A stretch of DNA of 36,006 nt from Candidatus Spechtbacteria bacterium RIFCSPLOWO2_12_FULL_38_22 (lineage in GTDB: Bacteria > Patescibacteriota > Minisyncoccia > Spechtbacterales > 2-12-FULL-38-22): contig MHOK01000002.1 of assembly GCA_001820055.1 (NCBI GenBank), forward strand, positions 1-36,006, given 5' to 3'. The notes under the pieces are model-generated. The model saw nothing but the letters and a program-made list of their open reading frames with translations, was not told the origin of the DNA and did no database searches. Shown one piece after another: positions 6,708-15,577 of this stretch. Every line of letters starts with the position of its first letter. Positions within the stretch are counted from its first letter, which is position 1. The position numbers and the translations under genes are program-made.

Positions 6708-8630
6708 TTATTTTATATTTTCGAAATATGCATTGAATATGTCGTGCGCTACATGTACTGCCCTGTCGCTTGTTTCACCCGCCTCCAGCAATACTGTCAC
6801 AACAATTTCTGGGTCATCATAGGGCCCAAACCCGCTAAACCATGCATTATTATAAGTATTAGATGTTTGCGCTGTCCCAGTTTTTCCCGCTACCTCATGT
6901 GGCAAACTGGATAAGTACACACTAGAACCTCTAACTACTGCCTCCCGCATACCTTCTTTCACGATGTTAATAGTTTCCCCAGATATAAAATTTTCATTTA
7001 TTATATCACTTCCAAATTCCTCAACCAAACCATTCTGTGAATAAACTTCTTGGACAACGAACGGTCTAAATAATTTGCCGTCACTTGCAAATACGGCGCT
7101 TGCTACAGCCACCTGAAGAGGAGTAGCCAATACATCTCCCTGCCCTATGCTTACGTTATAGGTATCTCCTATAGTCCACGCCTCATTTTTTGTAGCTTGT
7201 TTCCAGTCTGGTGTAGGAACAAACCCCCTACCCTCTGTGGCAAAATTTATACCTAAGGCCTCGCCCCAGTTAAATTTACGCAAATATTCCGCTATACCGC
7301 TTATACCTAATCCCTTTTGATTCTCATACCCGCCACCTATGGTATAAAAATATACATTTGAGGATACAGCAATTGCGTCGCGCATGTCAACAGCTCCATG
7401 ATTTTTCCAGTCGTCAAAACGATACACGATACTTGAATCATATATGCTTGGTACTTCAATATACCCCTTTGTAAATAAAATCTTATTAGGGTCTATTACT
7501 TTTTTTTCCAAAGCCGCAGTCGCAATTATTGGTTTAATTATAGAACCTGTCGCATACTCTCCTGCTGTAGCCCTATTAAATAAAACCTCAATATTACTAT
7601 TTAAATATATTTGAGCTTGATTTTCTGTTAAACCCCTCGCAAAATAATTCGGATTGAAGCTTGGTGCAGAAACCAAAGCCAAAATAGCGCCACTTTTTGC
7701 ATCTAAAACTATGGCCGCCCCAGAATTTAAGTTATTTTCTTGCAAAGATTTGTGTAGCGCATTGTAACTTGCCTCTTGTAACTTAGAATTTATGGTTAAA
7801 GTTACTTTATTACCCGTCTGTATTTCTCTTACCAAACCCTCTTTTATAACCTCCCCTGAAGTTGTAGTAAATTTTGCAAAAAGACCGTTTATGCCGCGTA
7901 AAAAATTTTCAAAATAGTATTCTATACCCCCCTTACCAATTTCATCAGACAGTTTATACTTTTTTAATTTTTTTAATTCCTCTTTTGTTACTTCGGATGT
8001 ATATCCAAGCACGTGTGAATATATCTCCCCGTATGGATAATATCTTATAGATTGTTCGCGTAAAGAAAGAGATGGGTACTCTGAAATTAGGTTACCAATA
8101 TTCTGCACCTGTGTACTGCTTAAATTTTTAACTAAAAGCAAACTTCCTATTTTTTGATTTTTTGATGTAAGCAATTTATTTTCCCAGTATTGCCCGTCGT
8201 ATTCTAAAAAATTTTCAGCAACATAAACAGCTAATTGAGAAATTTGACTTTCATCGATTTTAGATGGATTTACCAACAAATCAAAAACCGTGTCTGATGT
8301 TGCTAAAGCAACGCCGTCACTAGAAAATATTTCCCCACGTGAAGGTCCTACCTCATAAGCCTGATAAGCATTAGTTTGCGCAATTTCTCTATAATAATCC
8401 CCTTTTTTGTAGTTAAGATAAAAAATATAAACAATAAACAAGAAAAAAATAATAAAAACTCCAACGAAAAATATCCTAAACCTCATAGAAGCTACTGAAA
8501 CTTCAAGTTTTTTTTCGTTAACCTCGTCAAAAAGTGGACTTGCAACATCGGAAAATATGTCTTCGGGATCGATAGATTCTTTAGAATTAATATCTATACG
8601 AAATTTATTTCTTCTAAAAATAGTTTTCAT
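6708..8630 (-). CDS. mrdA: Penicillin-binding protein 2-type transpeptidase
   Basis: N-terminal TM segment, PSRGEIFSSDG, ATGSIIKP (SxxK), SSNVYFY (SxN), AGKTGTAQ (KTG). Confidence 0.93.
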   Translation of the reverse strand: MKTIFRRNKFRIDINSKESIDPEDIFSDVASPLFDEVNEKKLEVSVASMRFRIFFVGVFIIFFLFIVYIFYLNYKKGDYYREIAQTNAYQAYEVGPSRGEIFSSDGVALATSDTVFDLLVNPSKIDESQISQLAVYVAENFLEYDGQYWENKLLTSKNQKIGSLLLVKNLSSTQVQNIGNLISEYPSLSLREQSIRYYPYGEIYSHVLGYTSEVTKEELKKLKKYKLSDEIGKGGIEYYFENFLRGINGLFAKFTTTSGEVIKEGLVREIQTGNKVTLTINSKLQEASYNALHKSLQENNLNSGAAIVLDAKSGAILALVSAPSFNPNYFARGLTENQAQIYLNSNIEVLFNRATAGEYATGSIIKPIIATAALEKKVIDPNKILFTKGYIEVPSIYDSSIVYRFDDWKNHGAVDMRDAIAVSSNVYFYTIGGGYENQKGLGISGIAEYLRKFNWGEALGINFATEGRGFVPTPDWKQATKNEAWTIGDTYNVSIGQGDVLATPLQVAVASAVFASDGKLFRPFVVQEVYSQNGLVEEFGSDIINENFISGETINIVKEGMREAVVRGSSVYLSSLPHEVAGKTGTAQTSNTYNNAWFSGFGPYDDPEIVVTVLLEAGETSDRAVHVAHDIFNAYFENIK

Positions 8631-8659
8631 TTGTAATAAAAATATTACTATGTTATACT
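8631..8659 (+). promoter_or_regulatory. Putative sigma70-type promoter: -35 TTGTAA, 17-nt spacer, -10 TATACT
   Basis: Direct match upstream of the plus-strand ORF at 8691. Confidence 0.65.
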
Positions 8660-8690
8660 ATAAAAAGTATCACAAATAGTAGGAGGCGCA

Positions 8691-8897
8691 ATGGGAGGAA
8701 CGATAGATGAAAATTTATCTAAACCTACGGCTTTAACAGGTATAGTATGTATTTTTTCTTTTTTTATAATTTTTGGAATTCTAAACACTTTGAAAATCTT
8801 TGCGATTTCTGCTATTATCACACTCGTCCTTACTTTTTTTGTATTGAGTATGGAAGAAAAAAGCCAGAAAAAGTTTAGACGGAATCACGATATTTAG
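8691..8897 (+). CDS. Small membrane protein of unknown function (68 aa, two predicted TM segments)
   Basis: Strong RBS AGGAGG upstream of ATG, promoter-like sequence, dedicated terminator downstream; hydrophobic stretches GIVCIFSFFIIFGIL and FAISAIITLVLTFFVL. Confidence 0.8.
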   Translation: MGGTIDENLSKPTALTGIVCIFSFFIIFGILNTLKIFAISAIITLVLTFFVLSMEEKSQKKFRRNHDI

Positions 8898-8904
8898 ATT
8901 TACC

Positions 8905-8927
8905 AAACCCCATCATTGATGGGGTTT
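8905..8927 (+). terminator. Rho-independent terminator
   Basis: AAACCCCATCA-T-TGATGGGGTTT followed by T residues. Confidence 0.85.
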
Positions 8928-8957
8928 TTATCTGTAAAACGACAGTCTTCTGGTACG

Positions 8958-10016
8958 CTATAATCTCGGAGGGGTTTGGTTCTCTTCCATATCAACTAAA
9001 ACTTCCCAAAGACCATCTAAATCTTCCAGCACCACTCCGGTACCCCTTACAACTGCGGTTAAAGCATCTTCTGTAATATGCACAGGAATCTGTGTTTCTT
9101 TTTCTACTCTTTCGTCAAAACGACGCAATAAACTTCCACCCCCACTCATAACTATCCCCTTTTCCATTATATCGGCCAAAAGCTCGGGAGGAGTTTGTTC
9201 GACGGTAGCTTTAATTGCTCGAGCAAGTATATCTACTGACGATGATATTGCCTCTCTTATGTGTTTGTCAGTAACTATGATTTCTTTTGGCAGACCGGTT
9301 ATTAAGTCTCTACCGCGCATAGGAGCAGTTAAAGATTCCTCCAATGGAAGCGCAGACCCGATGGATATTTTTATATCTTCTGCTGTACGCTCGCCAAGCA
9401 ATAAATTAAATTCGTCCCGCGCAAAATTAATAATATCTTCGTTCAATTTATCCCCTGCTATGCGCACACTTTGACTTGTAACGATTCCGCCTAAAGAAAT
9501 TACAGCAATTTCTGTAGTTCCCCCGCCTATATCCACTACCATCGTTCCTGCGGGCTCCTGCACGTTTAAACGAGCTCCAAGAGCTGCGGCCATCGGCTCT
9601 TCAATTAAATACACCTCACGCGCTCCTGCGGCTCGAGCCGCATCTATAACTGCTCTTCGTTCTACCTCTGTAACACCGCTTGGAATATCTACAACCACAC
9701 GTGGGCGCGGCAAAAAACGAGAACTGCCAGAATGCACTTTATCTATAAAATACTTAAGCATTTGTTCTGTAATCTCAAAATTAGAAATAACCCCATTAGC
9801 GAGGGGCCTTGTCGCAACAATATGCGCAGGGGTTTTACCAACCATGCGACGCGCCTCTTCACCTATAGCAAGCACGCGGCCTGTTTTTTGATTTATCGCA
9901 ACCACGGATGGTTCATTTATAACAATCCCTTTGTTACTAACGTAAACCAAAGTGTTGGCTGTTCCTAAATCTATTCCAATATCCTGTGAAAATTTTCCCA
10001 AAATTTTATTAAACAT
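8958..10016 (-). CDS. mreB: Rod shape-determining protein MreB (paralog 1)
   Basis: DIGIDLGTANTLVYV, VDIGGGTTEIAVISLGG, GIVMSGGGSLLR. Confidence 0.97.
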   Translation of the reverse strand: MFNKILGKFSQDIGIDLGTANTLVYVSNKGIVINEPSVVAINQKTGRVLAIGEEARRMVGKTPAHIVATRPLANGVISNFEITEQMLKYFIDKVHSGSSRFLPRPRVVVDIPSGVTEVERRAVIDAARAAGAREVYLIEEPMAAALGARLNVQEPAGTMVVDIGGGTTEIAVISLGGIVTSQSVRIAGDKLNEDIINFARDEFNLLLGERTAEDIKISIGSALPLEESLTAPMRGRDLITGLPKEIIVTDKHIREAISSSVDILARAIKATVEQTPPELLADIMEKGIVMSGGGSLLRRFDERVEKETQIPVHITEDALTAVVRGTGVVLEDLDGLWEVLVDMEENQTPPRL

Positions 10017-10045
10017 AAAACAAACTGTAAAATCAGACTATTTGT

Positions 10046-11308
10046 CTATTTAGATAAGTCATCTATTTTTATAATTTCTTCTTTATCAGAATCGCGCATC
10101 TTTATCTCCACTCCTCCTTTTTTTAAGCTTTTCTCACTAACAACCGCGCGCATAGATATGCCTATTAAATCGGCGTCAGCAAATTTTTCACCAACAGATA
10201 CATCACGGTCATCGTACAGCACTTGGACCCCTTTTTCAATGAGTGTTTGATAAATTTTATCTGCGTCCTTATTTTTATCTAAACTCAACAAATGCATACC
10301 AAATGGAGCAACGCTACTTGGCCAAATAATACCTTTGTCGTCGTTATACTTTTCTACAATTGTAGCCATTAATCTACCCAACCCGATTCCATAAGAACCC
10401 ATAACAACCTGCTTCTCATTTCCGTCTTCATCTTTATATTTTAAATTAAGAGCTTTAGAATACTTTGTTCCAAGAGGAAAAATATTGCCAACTTCAATAG
10501 AATTTGCGCTTTGCATTTTTCCATTGCATTCTTTACACTTATCTCCTGTTTTTAGCTTGCTAACTTCTTTGTTTTCTGCGTATTTACATTTATTACAGTA
10601 TAAAATTGAATCCTCTCCAACTTCTGCTAAAACCTGAAATTCATGCGTATAATCTTCGGTAAAATCTCCGCCCGCAGCTAATGTGTAAAGCGCTTCAAGC
10701 CCGCAACGTTCAAAGATACGCAAATACGCAAATTTTACTACTTCGTAAAAACACTCCAAATCTTTTTGGTCTGTGTGAAAGCTATACAAATCTTTCATCA
10801 TAAATTCGCGACCTCTCAAAAGCCCGCTTTTAGGACGTTTTTCATTTCTAAATTTTGTTTGTATTTGATACGTAAAAAACGGCAAATCCCGATACGAATT
10901 TACGTAGTTGGAAGCGATTACTGTTATAACTTCCTCGTGAGTCCAACCAAGAACGTACTCTTCTTGGAGCTTGTCCGCCAGCTGGCGGATTGGAGCTTGA
11001 AGCTTGTCTAAATCGGTTTGAGATACAACTTTAAAACCGACCCCTTTGTCCCACCGATCTGTTGCTTGCAAATACTCCTTGCTTACCAAAGCTGGCATAA
11101 ACATCTCAACACTACCAATAGCATTCATTTCTTCGCGTATTATATTTGAAAGTTTTTCTATAACACGCCACCCAAGGGGTAAATATGTATAAATCCCAGC
11201 AGAGTTTTTATAAATAAAACCACCGCGCGTCAATAACTGCGCGTTTTTTGAAGTTTCACCAGCTGAAACTGTTTTTTGTGTTTTTGTAAATAATTTTGAT
11301 TGTCGCAT
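10046..11308 (-). CDS. proS: Prolyl-tRNA synthetase, compact form lacking the editing insertion
   Basis: TRGGFIYKNSAGIYTYLPLGWRV, VLGWTHEEVIT, FRNEKRPKSGLLRGREFMMKDLYSFH, GSYGIGLGRLMA. Confidence 0.95.
   Translation of the reverse strand: MRQSKLFTKTQKTVSAGETSKNAQLLTRGGFIYKNSAGIYTYLPLGWRVIEKLSNIIREEMNAIGSVEMFMPALVSKEYLQATDRWDKGVGFKVVSQTDLDKLQAPIRQLADKLQEEYVLGWTHEEVITVIASNYVNSYRDLPFFTYQIQTKFRNEKRPKSGLLRGREFMMKDLYSFHTDQKDLECFYEVVKFAYLRIFERCGLEALYTLAAGGDFTEDYTHEFQVLAEVGEDSILYCNKCKYAENKEVSKLKTGDKCKECNGKMQSANSIEVGNIFPLGTKYSKALNLKYKDEDGNEKQVVMGSYGIGLGRLMATIVEKYNDDKGIIWPSSVAPFGMHLLSLDKNKDADKIYQTLIEKGVQVLYDDRDVSVGEKFADADLIGISMRAVVSEKSLKKGGVEIKMRDSDKEEIIKIDDLSK
10974..10989. repeat. Perfect 16-bp palindrome TCCGCCAGCTGGCGGA within proS
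   Basis: Self-complementary; bracketed by GACAAGCTYCAA direct repeats in frame. Confidence 0.85.
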
Positions 11309-11313
11309 AGTTC

Positions 11314-13038
11314 TTATACCAACGGGGCTTTGATCTCATCGCTTAACCTTTTCATTATAAAACGCAAAATTTCATTTCTGTCTAAAAGATATGCCCCCGG
11401 GAAAACCCCTTTTAGTAATTCGTCCATATTAATAGCCCACCACTCATGGAGCTCATTAAACCCTTTGCGCACCAATTCTCCATATGTTACGGGCGAACTT
11501 TCCTCTGTACCTTTTCCTATTCTTAAAAGAGTCTCTTCTTGTTTTTGTTTTATAAATTCCATTATATCATTTATAACCTCCCCAACTCTTTTCCTTGCTT
11601 CAGGCGTGTCAAGTTTGTAATGCTTAATCAATTTATCCATGTAGCGCAGAAGTACCTCAAGCATTGGCGCGTTATCTGCTGTTAAATTAAAGCCCCACAA
11701 TCTGTTTTGTAACTTGACTGTATATCCTAGTTTAACCGGAAAAGGATTCCCATCCTGATCCTGCGCATTCGCATCCCCTACCCCTGGCTCTATACTCTCA
11801 CCCTCATCTTCATTTTTATTTATTTCTATCAGATGCGCGTATTGACGTCTATACATAAAGGCAACTCTGCCGATACTATTATAAATTATTCCGATAAGTT
11901 CCAAAAGAAAATAAATACCTTCACGCGACTTTATATCCTGCGATAAATTAGCCAGTGTTTCCTCCCCGCCCGGAATTCCTATATTTATATGAACACTATC
12001 ATATACTCCAACCACTTGCCTGTCTTCGTCTGATGAGTCTTTTATGTGTTGCTTCATTTCTTCGTATATTTGTTTTTGAACCTCATCTAATTTTTTAACA
12101 AAATTTACTATTAAACTTATATCATTTGTTATGGGGGTATTTAATTCCATTTCTACATCTATATTCATCGCCTCTATTTCTAGGTTATATGATGGTTTTT
12201 CGGTATCAATTTGGCTTTCGCTATGGCGAAGCTTTCCCAGCGCGCTTGCTAAATCTGTGGTATGTGGCTGGTATTTTTCAAATAACGATGCAACTAGCCC
12301 TCCCATATTTTTAGCAAGTTCTGCAACCCTCAAATATTTATGAGGAAAAAGAAGAAACATTCTAACTATGTATAAAATTTTTACAGGATCATTTTTTACA
12401 ACATCTGCGCTTAATAAAAACTCTATTTTATTAAGCGCATAATCTTGTGTTTCTAACAACTGTGTACCATTATAATTTGTGTACATTGCTACTCCGCGGT
12501 AAACACCTTCCAAGATACTCAAAAAGTTTGTATCCGAAGATAATAAATCGTTAACATCTTCAATCCTGTCTAGGCTAGAGACGATCACATCCAGATAATC
12601 TCTTTGTAACAACTCTTCCACTATCCAATTATCTAATTTAAATTTAAGTAATCCTAAATCTAACACACGCGCAACACTACTCCACAATTCTCTTTTTATT
12701 AACTCGTCTAAAACTTTTCGCTGATTTACGTTTTCAAATATCCTCAATGCATCTACAATATATTTGGCGAAATAGTACATTAACCCACCTTGTTCTGCTA
12801 AAAATTTTATTACCTCTTCGCCATCAACTCCATAAAAATATTCCGAATTCTGGAAAAAAAAATCAGCTTTGTGGTCTTTTATAAGTCTTATAACTATTTG
12901 GGTTACATCTTGCGAATCTAGACCCTCAAGAACACTAAAATCTCCAAAATCAACCAGTTTTTCTGTTAGTTGCTTAATATCTCTCTTCTTACCCAAGACT
13001 TCTTGTGGAACTATTTTTTCATTTTCTGGCATTAACAT
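11314..13038 (-). CDS. Large protein of unknown function (574 aa, predicted soluble, helix-rich)
   Basis: Long ORF 5 nt from the proS start and 5 nt from the rseP stop; no recognisable motif or signal peptide. Confidence 0.85.
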   Translation of the reverse strand: MLMPENEKIVPQEVLGKKRDIKQLTEKLVDFGDFSVLEGLDSQDVTQIVIRLIKDHKADFFFQNSEYFYGVDGEEVIKFLAEQGGLMYYFAKYIVDALRIFENVNQRKVLDELIKRELWSSVARVLDLGLLKFKLDNWIVEELLQRDYLDVIVSSLDRIEDVNDLLSSDTNFLSILEGVYRGVAMYTNYNGTQLLETQDYALNKIEFLLSADVVKNDPVKILYIVRMFLLFPHKYLRVAELAKNMGGLVASLFEKYQPHTTDLASALGKLRHSESQIDTEKPSYNLEIEAMNIDVEMELNTPITNDISLIVNFVKKLDEVQKQIYEEMKQHIKDSSDEDRQVVGVYDSVHINIGIPGGEETLANLSQDIKSREGIYFLLELIGIIYNSIGRVAFMYRRQYAHLIEINKNEDEGESIEPGVGDANAQDQDGNPFPVKLGYTVKLQNRLWGFNLTADNAPMLEVLLRYMDKLIKHYKLDTPEARKRVGEVINDIMEFIKQKQEETLLRIGKGTEESSPVTYGELVRKGFNELHEWWAINMDELLKGVFPGAYLLDRNEILRFIMKRLSDEIKAPLV

Positions 13039-13043
13039 TTTGT

Positions 13044-14123
13044 TTAAAAAAACTTATTTATATCATTAAATGTAGCGGCAATCACCAATAAAATTAAAAT
13101 CGCAAATCCTACTGCGTGAGTTGCGCCTTCCACTTTTTTGGAAACAGGTGAACCTTTTATTTTTTCTATCAGTAAAAATAACAGCCGCCCCCCATCAAGC
13201 GCCGGAAATGGAATTAAGTTAATAATGCCTAAGTTTAAAGAAATTAAAGCAACAAACTGAAGTAAATAAATAAAACCCAAATTACGAACTGTCCCTGTTA
13301 AATATGCTATACCCACAGGTCCTGAAACATCTTTAGGAAGTGTGCCATTAAGTACTGCGTTTTTTATCATATCGCCAAAAGCCCCAAGAGTTCCGCTAGC
13401 CACAAGCCAAAAAGTTTTAGCACCCTCCACAAACGCCCTATACCAAGGATATTTTACTGTTCCAATGCGCACAAGCGCAATTCCAGTTGCCCCTTCTCCT
13501 TGTGGAAAGTTCTCCCTAACGCTAGTTTTTAAAGTTAACTTCTCTCCTGCTCTTTCTATTTCAAAATTAACTTCCGCGCCCTTGTTATCTATTATAAAGT
13601 TTTGCACCTCCTGCACTGTAACCGTATTTATATTTTTTGATTCGTTAAAAATTCTAAGCACCTTATCTCCTACTTTAACTCCTGCCTCATCTGCTGGAGA
13701 GTTTGGCGCTACATCTACTATTTGTATATATGCAGTTTTGTTAGAAACGTCGTTGTCGTCAAGAACTTTTGGAGTTCCAATCATGTGACCTACAGAAAAT
13801 AAAATATAAGCAAATAAAAGATTGGTTAAAACGCCCGCCACTATAACTAAGGAACGTATCCATACAGGACGCGAACTAAAACTTTTGATGTCATTGCGTG
13901 AACCTCCGTCTTCTCCAAATATTTTTACAAAACCTCCGATGGGAAATAGATTGAAAGAATAACGCGTCTCTCCTTTTTTTATACTTGCAATACGAGGTGG
14001 AAAGCCAAAACCAAATTCATCTACGCGCATGCCAGATTTTTTAGCAACAATAAAATGCCCAAATTCATGAGATAACACTAATACCGCAAGAACCGCTACA
14101 AAAATGGCAATCGTAATTATCAC
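13044..14123 (-). CDS. rseP: RIP/site-2 protease family zinc metalloprotease
   Basis: LSHEFGHFIVAKKSG (HExxH), PDZ-like region, INLIPFPALDGGRLLF. Confidence 0.95.
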   Translation of the reverse strand: MIITIAIFVAVLAVLVLSHEFGHFIVAKKSGMRVDEFGFGFPPRIASIKKGETRYSFNLFPIGGFVKIFGEDGGSRNDIKSFSSRPVWIRSLVIVAGVLTNLLFAYILFSVGHMIGTPKVLDDNDVSNKTAYIQIVDVAPNSPADEAGVKVGDKVLRIFNESKNINTVTVQEVQNFIIDNKGAEVNFEIERAGEKLTLKTSVRENFPQGEGATGIALVRIGTVKYPWYRAFVEGAKTFWLVASGTLGAFGDMIKNAVLNGTLPKDVSGPVGIAYLTGTVRNLGFIYLLQFVALISLNLGIINLIPFPALDGGRLLFLLIEKIKGSPVSKKVEGATHAVGFAILILLVIAATFNDINKFF

Positions 14124-14133
14124 AATGCTATAA

Positions 14134-14658
14134 TTAATTTGTTAAAATTTCTTTCTCTTTATGTTCCTGTATTTCCTTTATTTTAGCATTATATTCATCT
14201 ATCATCTTCTGAATTTCTTTTTCTTGTCTAAATTTTTCATCTTCGGATAGGGTTTCTAAATCTTTTAAAACCTCCTCCCGTATATTACGAATAGAAACTT
14301 TTGCTTCTTCTACGTATTTGGAAACGTCTTTTACAAGGTCGCGTCTAGTTTCTTCGGTGAGCGGAGGCAATGTCAGTCTAATAGAATTTCCTTCCACAAT
14401 AGGATTTATCTGCAGTTGGGAATTTTGAATCGCAGATTGTATGGCTGACAGTACACCAACATCCCATGGTGTTATCAAAATTTGATTGTGACTTGGTATA
14501 CTAACTGATGCCACTTGGTTAAGCGGCATTTTATTTTCATATACGTTTACCATAATTAACTCCACCATACCCGCATTGGCTCGGCCAACTCTAAGAACCC
14601 TCAAGTCTTGGCGTAATACTTCAAGCGTATTTTCTAATTTGGATTTTATATTTATCAT
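14134..14658 (-). CDS. frr: Ribosome recycling factor
   Basis: LRQDLRVLRVGRANAGMVE, PLTEETRRDLVKDVSKYVEEAKVSIRNIRE. Confidence 0.96.
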   Translation of the reverse strand: MINIKSKLENTLEVLRQDLRVLRVGRANAGMVELIMVNVYENKMPLNQVASVSIPSHNQILITPWDVGVLSAIQSAIQNSQLQINPIVEGNSIRLTLPPLTEETRRDLVKDVSKYVEEAKVSIRNIREEVLKDLETLSEDEKFRQEKEIQKMIDEYNAKIKEIQEHKEKEILTN

Positions 14659-14659
14659 T

Positions 14660-14761
14660 TTAAAATACAAACTCTAGATACTTTAATAAAAGAGGGACAG
14701 TTATAATAAATAAAATTATTATGAGCGCTGTTGTTAATGCGCCTTTTATAAATTCTTGCAT
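14660..14761 (-). CDS. 33-aa single-TM microprotein MQEFIKGALTTALIIILFIITVPLLLKYLEFVF
   Basis: ATG lies 1 nt after the holB TAA; stop codon is 1 nt before the frr ATG; strong hydrophobic segment. Absent from the supplied ORF track. Confidence 0.6.
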   Translation of the reverse strand: MQEFIKGALTTALIIILFIITVPLLLKYLEFVF

Positions 14762-14762
14762 A

Positions 14763-15569
14763 TTAGGGCTTCTTGATTTTTACAGCCACACTCCGTAGTG
14801 AAAACTGTATATTGAAATTAGTGGTTATAAGACCTTTGTATACATTAAACAAATCTCGCAATACAAAAAATTTATTTTGTATTTTTGAACTGCGTAAATA
14901 TTCCATCAATATGTTCACAAATAAGCCCGTGTCTGTCTTTGAATATTTTTCGATGATTTTAAATTTGGTATTTAACTCTTTATTAAAAAACTCTCCTGCG
15001 TCGTTTCTGCATTCTCTGATTTTTTTTAAATAGTTTGGATCCTCTAAAAGACGCTGAGCATACGCTGGTCTACCACTCCAGTGATCATACAAATCTATTA
15101 CCTTTTTTGTGTCAAACTTCTCATTTATACTTAGATTATCTACATAAAAAAAGTTCATCGTATAACATCTGGACCGAATTGTGGGTAAAATTAACCCAGT
15201 ATTAGACGTAAGTAAAAAAAAGATTGAATCTCCGCTTGGCTCTTCTAGAATTTTTAACATCGCATTTGCGGCCTCCAATTTTATATTACTGGCATTATTT
15301 ATTATAACTACTTTATATTGCGAGTTTAATGGTGAAAGTGCCAATTTTTTCTTTAATATCCGAGCTTCTTCTATGGTTAAGCCATTCTCATACAAATACC
15401 CGTCAGGACTTTTGTTAAAATCGGACTTTAATAAAAGTTCCCCAAAATCTATCGCAACATTTAACTTACCTATGCCATCCACTCCGCTAAATAAATAAGC
15501 GTGAGCCAAAGAATTTTTGTCGTGCATTTCTCTTAGTATATTCAGCTGTTTTTTGTGTCCAATAATCAT
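14763..15569 (-). CDS. holB: DNA polymerase III delta' subunit
   Basis: MIIGHKKQLNILREM, AHAYLFSGVDGIGKLNVAIDF, LKILEEPSGDSIFFLLTSNTGLILPTIRSRC. Confidence 0.9.
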   Translation of the reverse strand: MIIGHKKQLNILREMHDKNSLAHAYLFSGVDGIGKLNVAIDFGELLLKSDFNKSPDGYLYENGLTIEEARILKKKLALSPLNSQYKVVIINNASNIKLEAANAMLKILEEPSGDSIFFLLTSNTGLILPTIRSRCYTMNFFYVDNLSINEKFDTKKVIDLYDHWSGRPAYAQRLLEDPNYLKKIRECRNDAGEFFNKELNTKFKIIEKYSKTDTGLFVNILMEYLRSSKIQNKFFVLRDLFNVYKGLITTNFNIQFSLRSVAVKIKKP

Positions 15570-15577
15570 ACGTATAA

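Noticed and set aside
13342-13788. 148-aa plus-strand ORF
   Set aside because: Antisense to rseP, no independent support.
14134-14670. frr starting at the TTG at 14670
   Set aside because: ATG at 14658 is the better start and leaves the 33-aa microprotein ending 1 nt before it.
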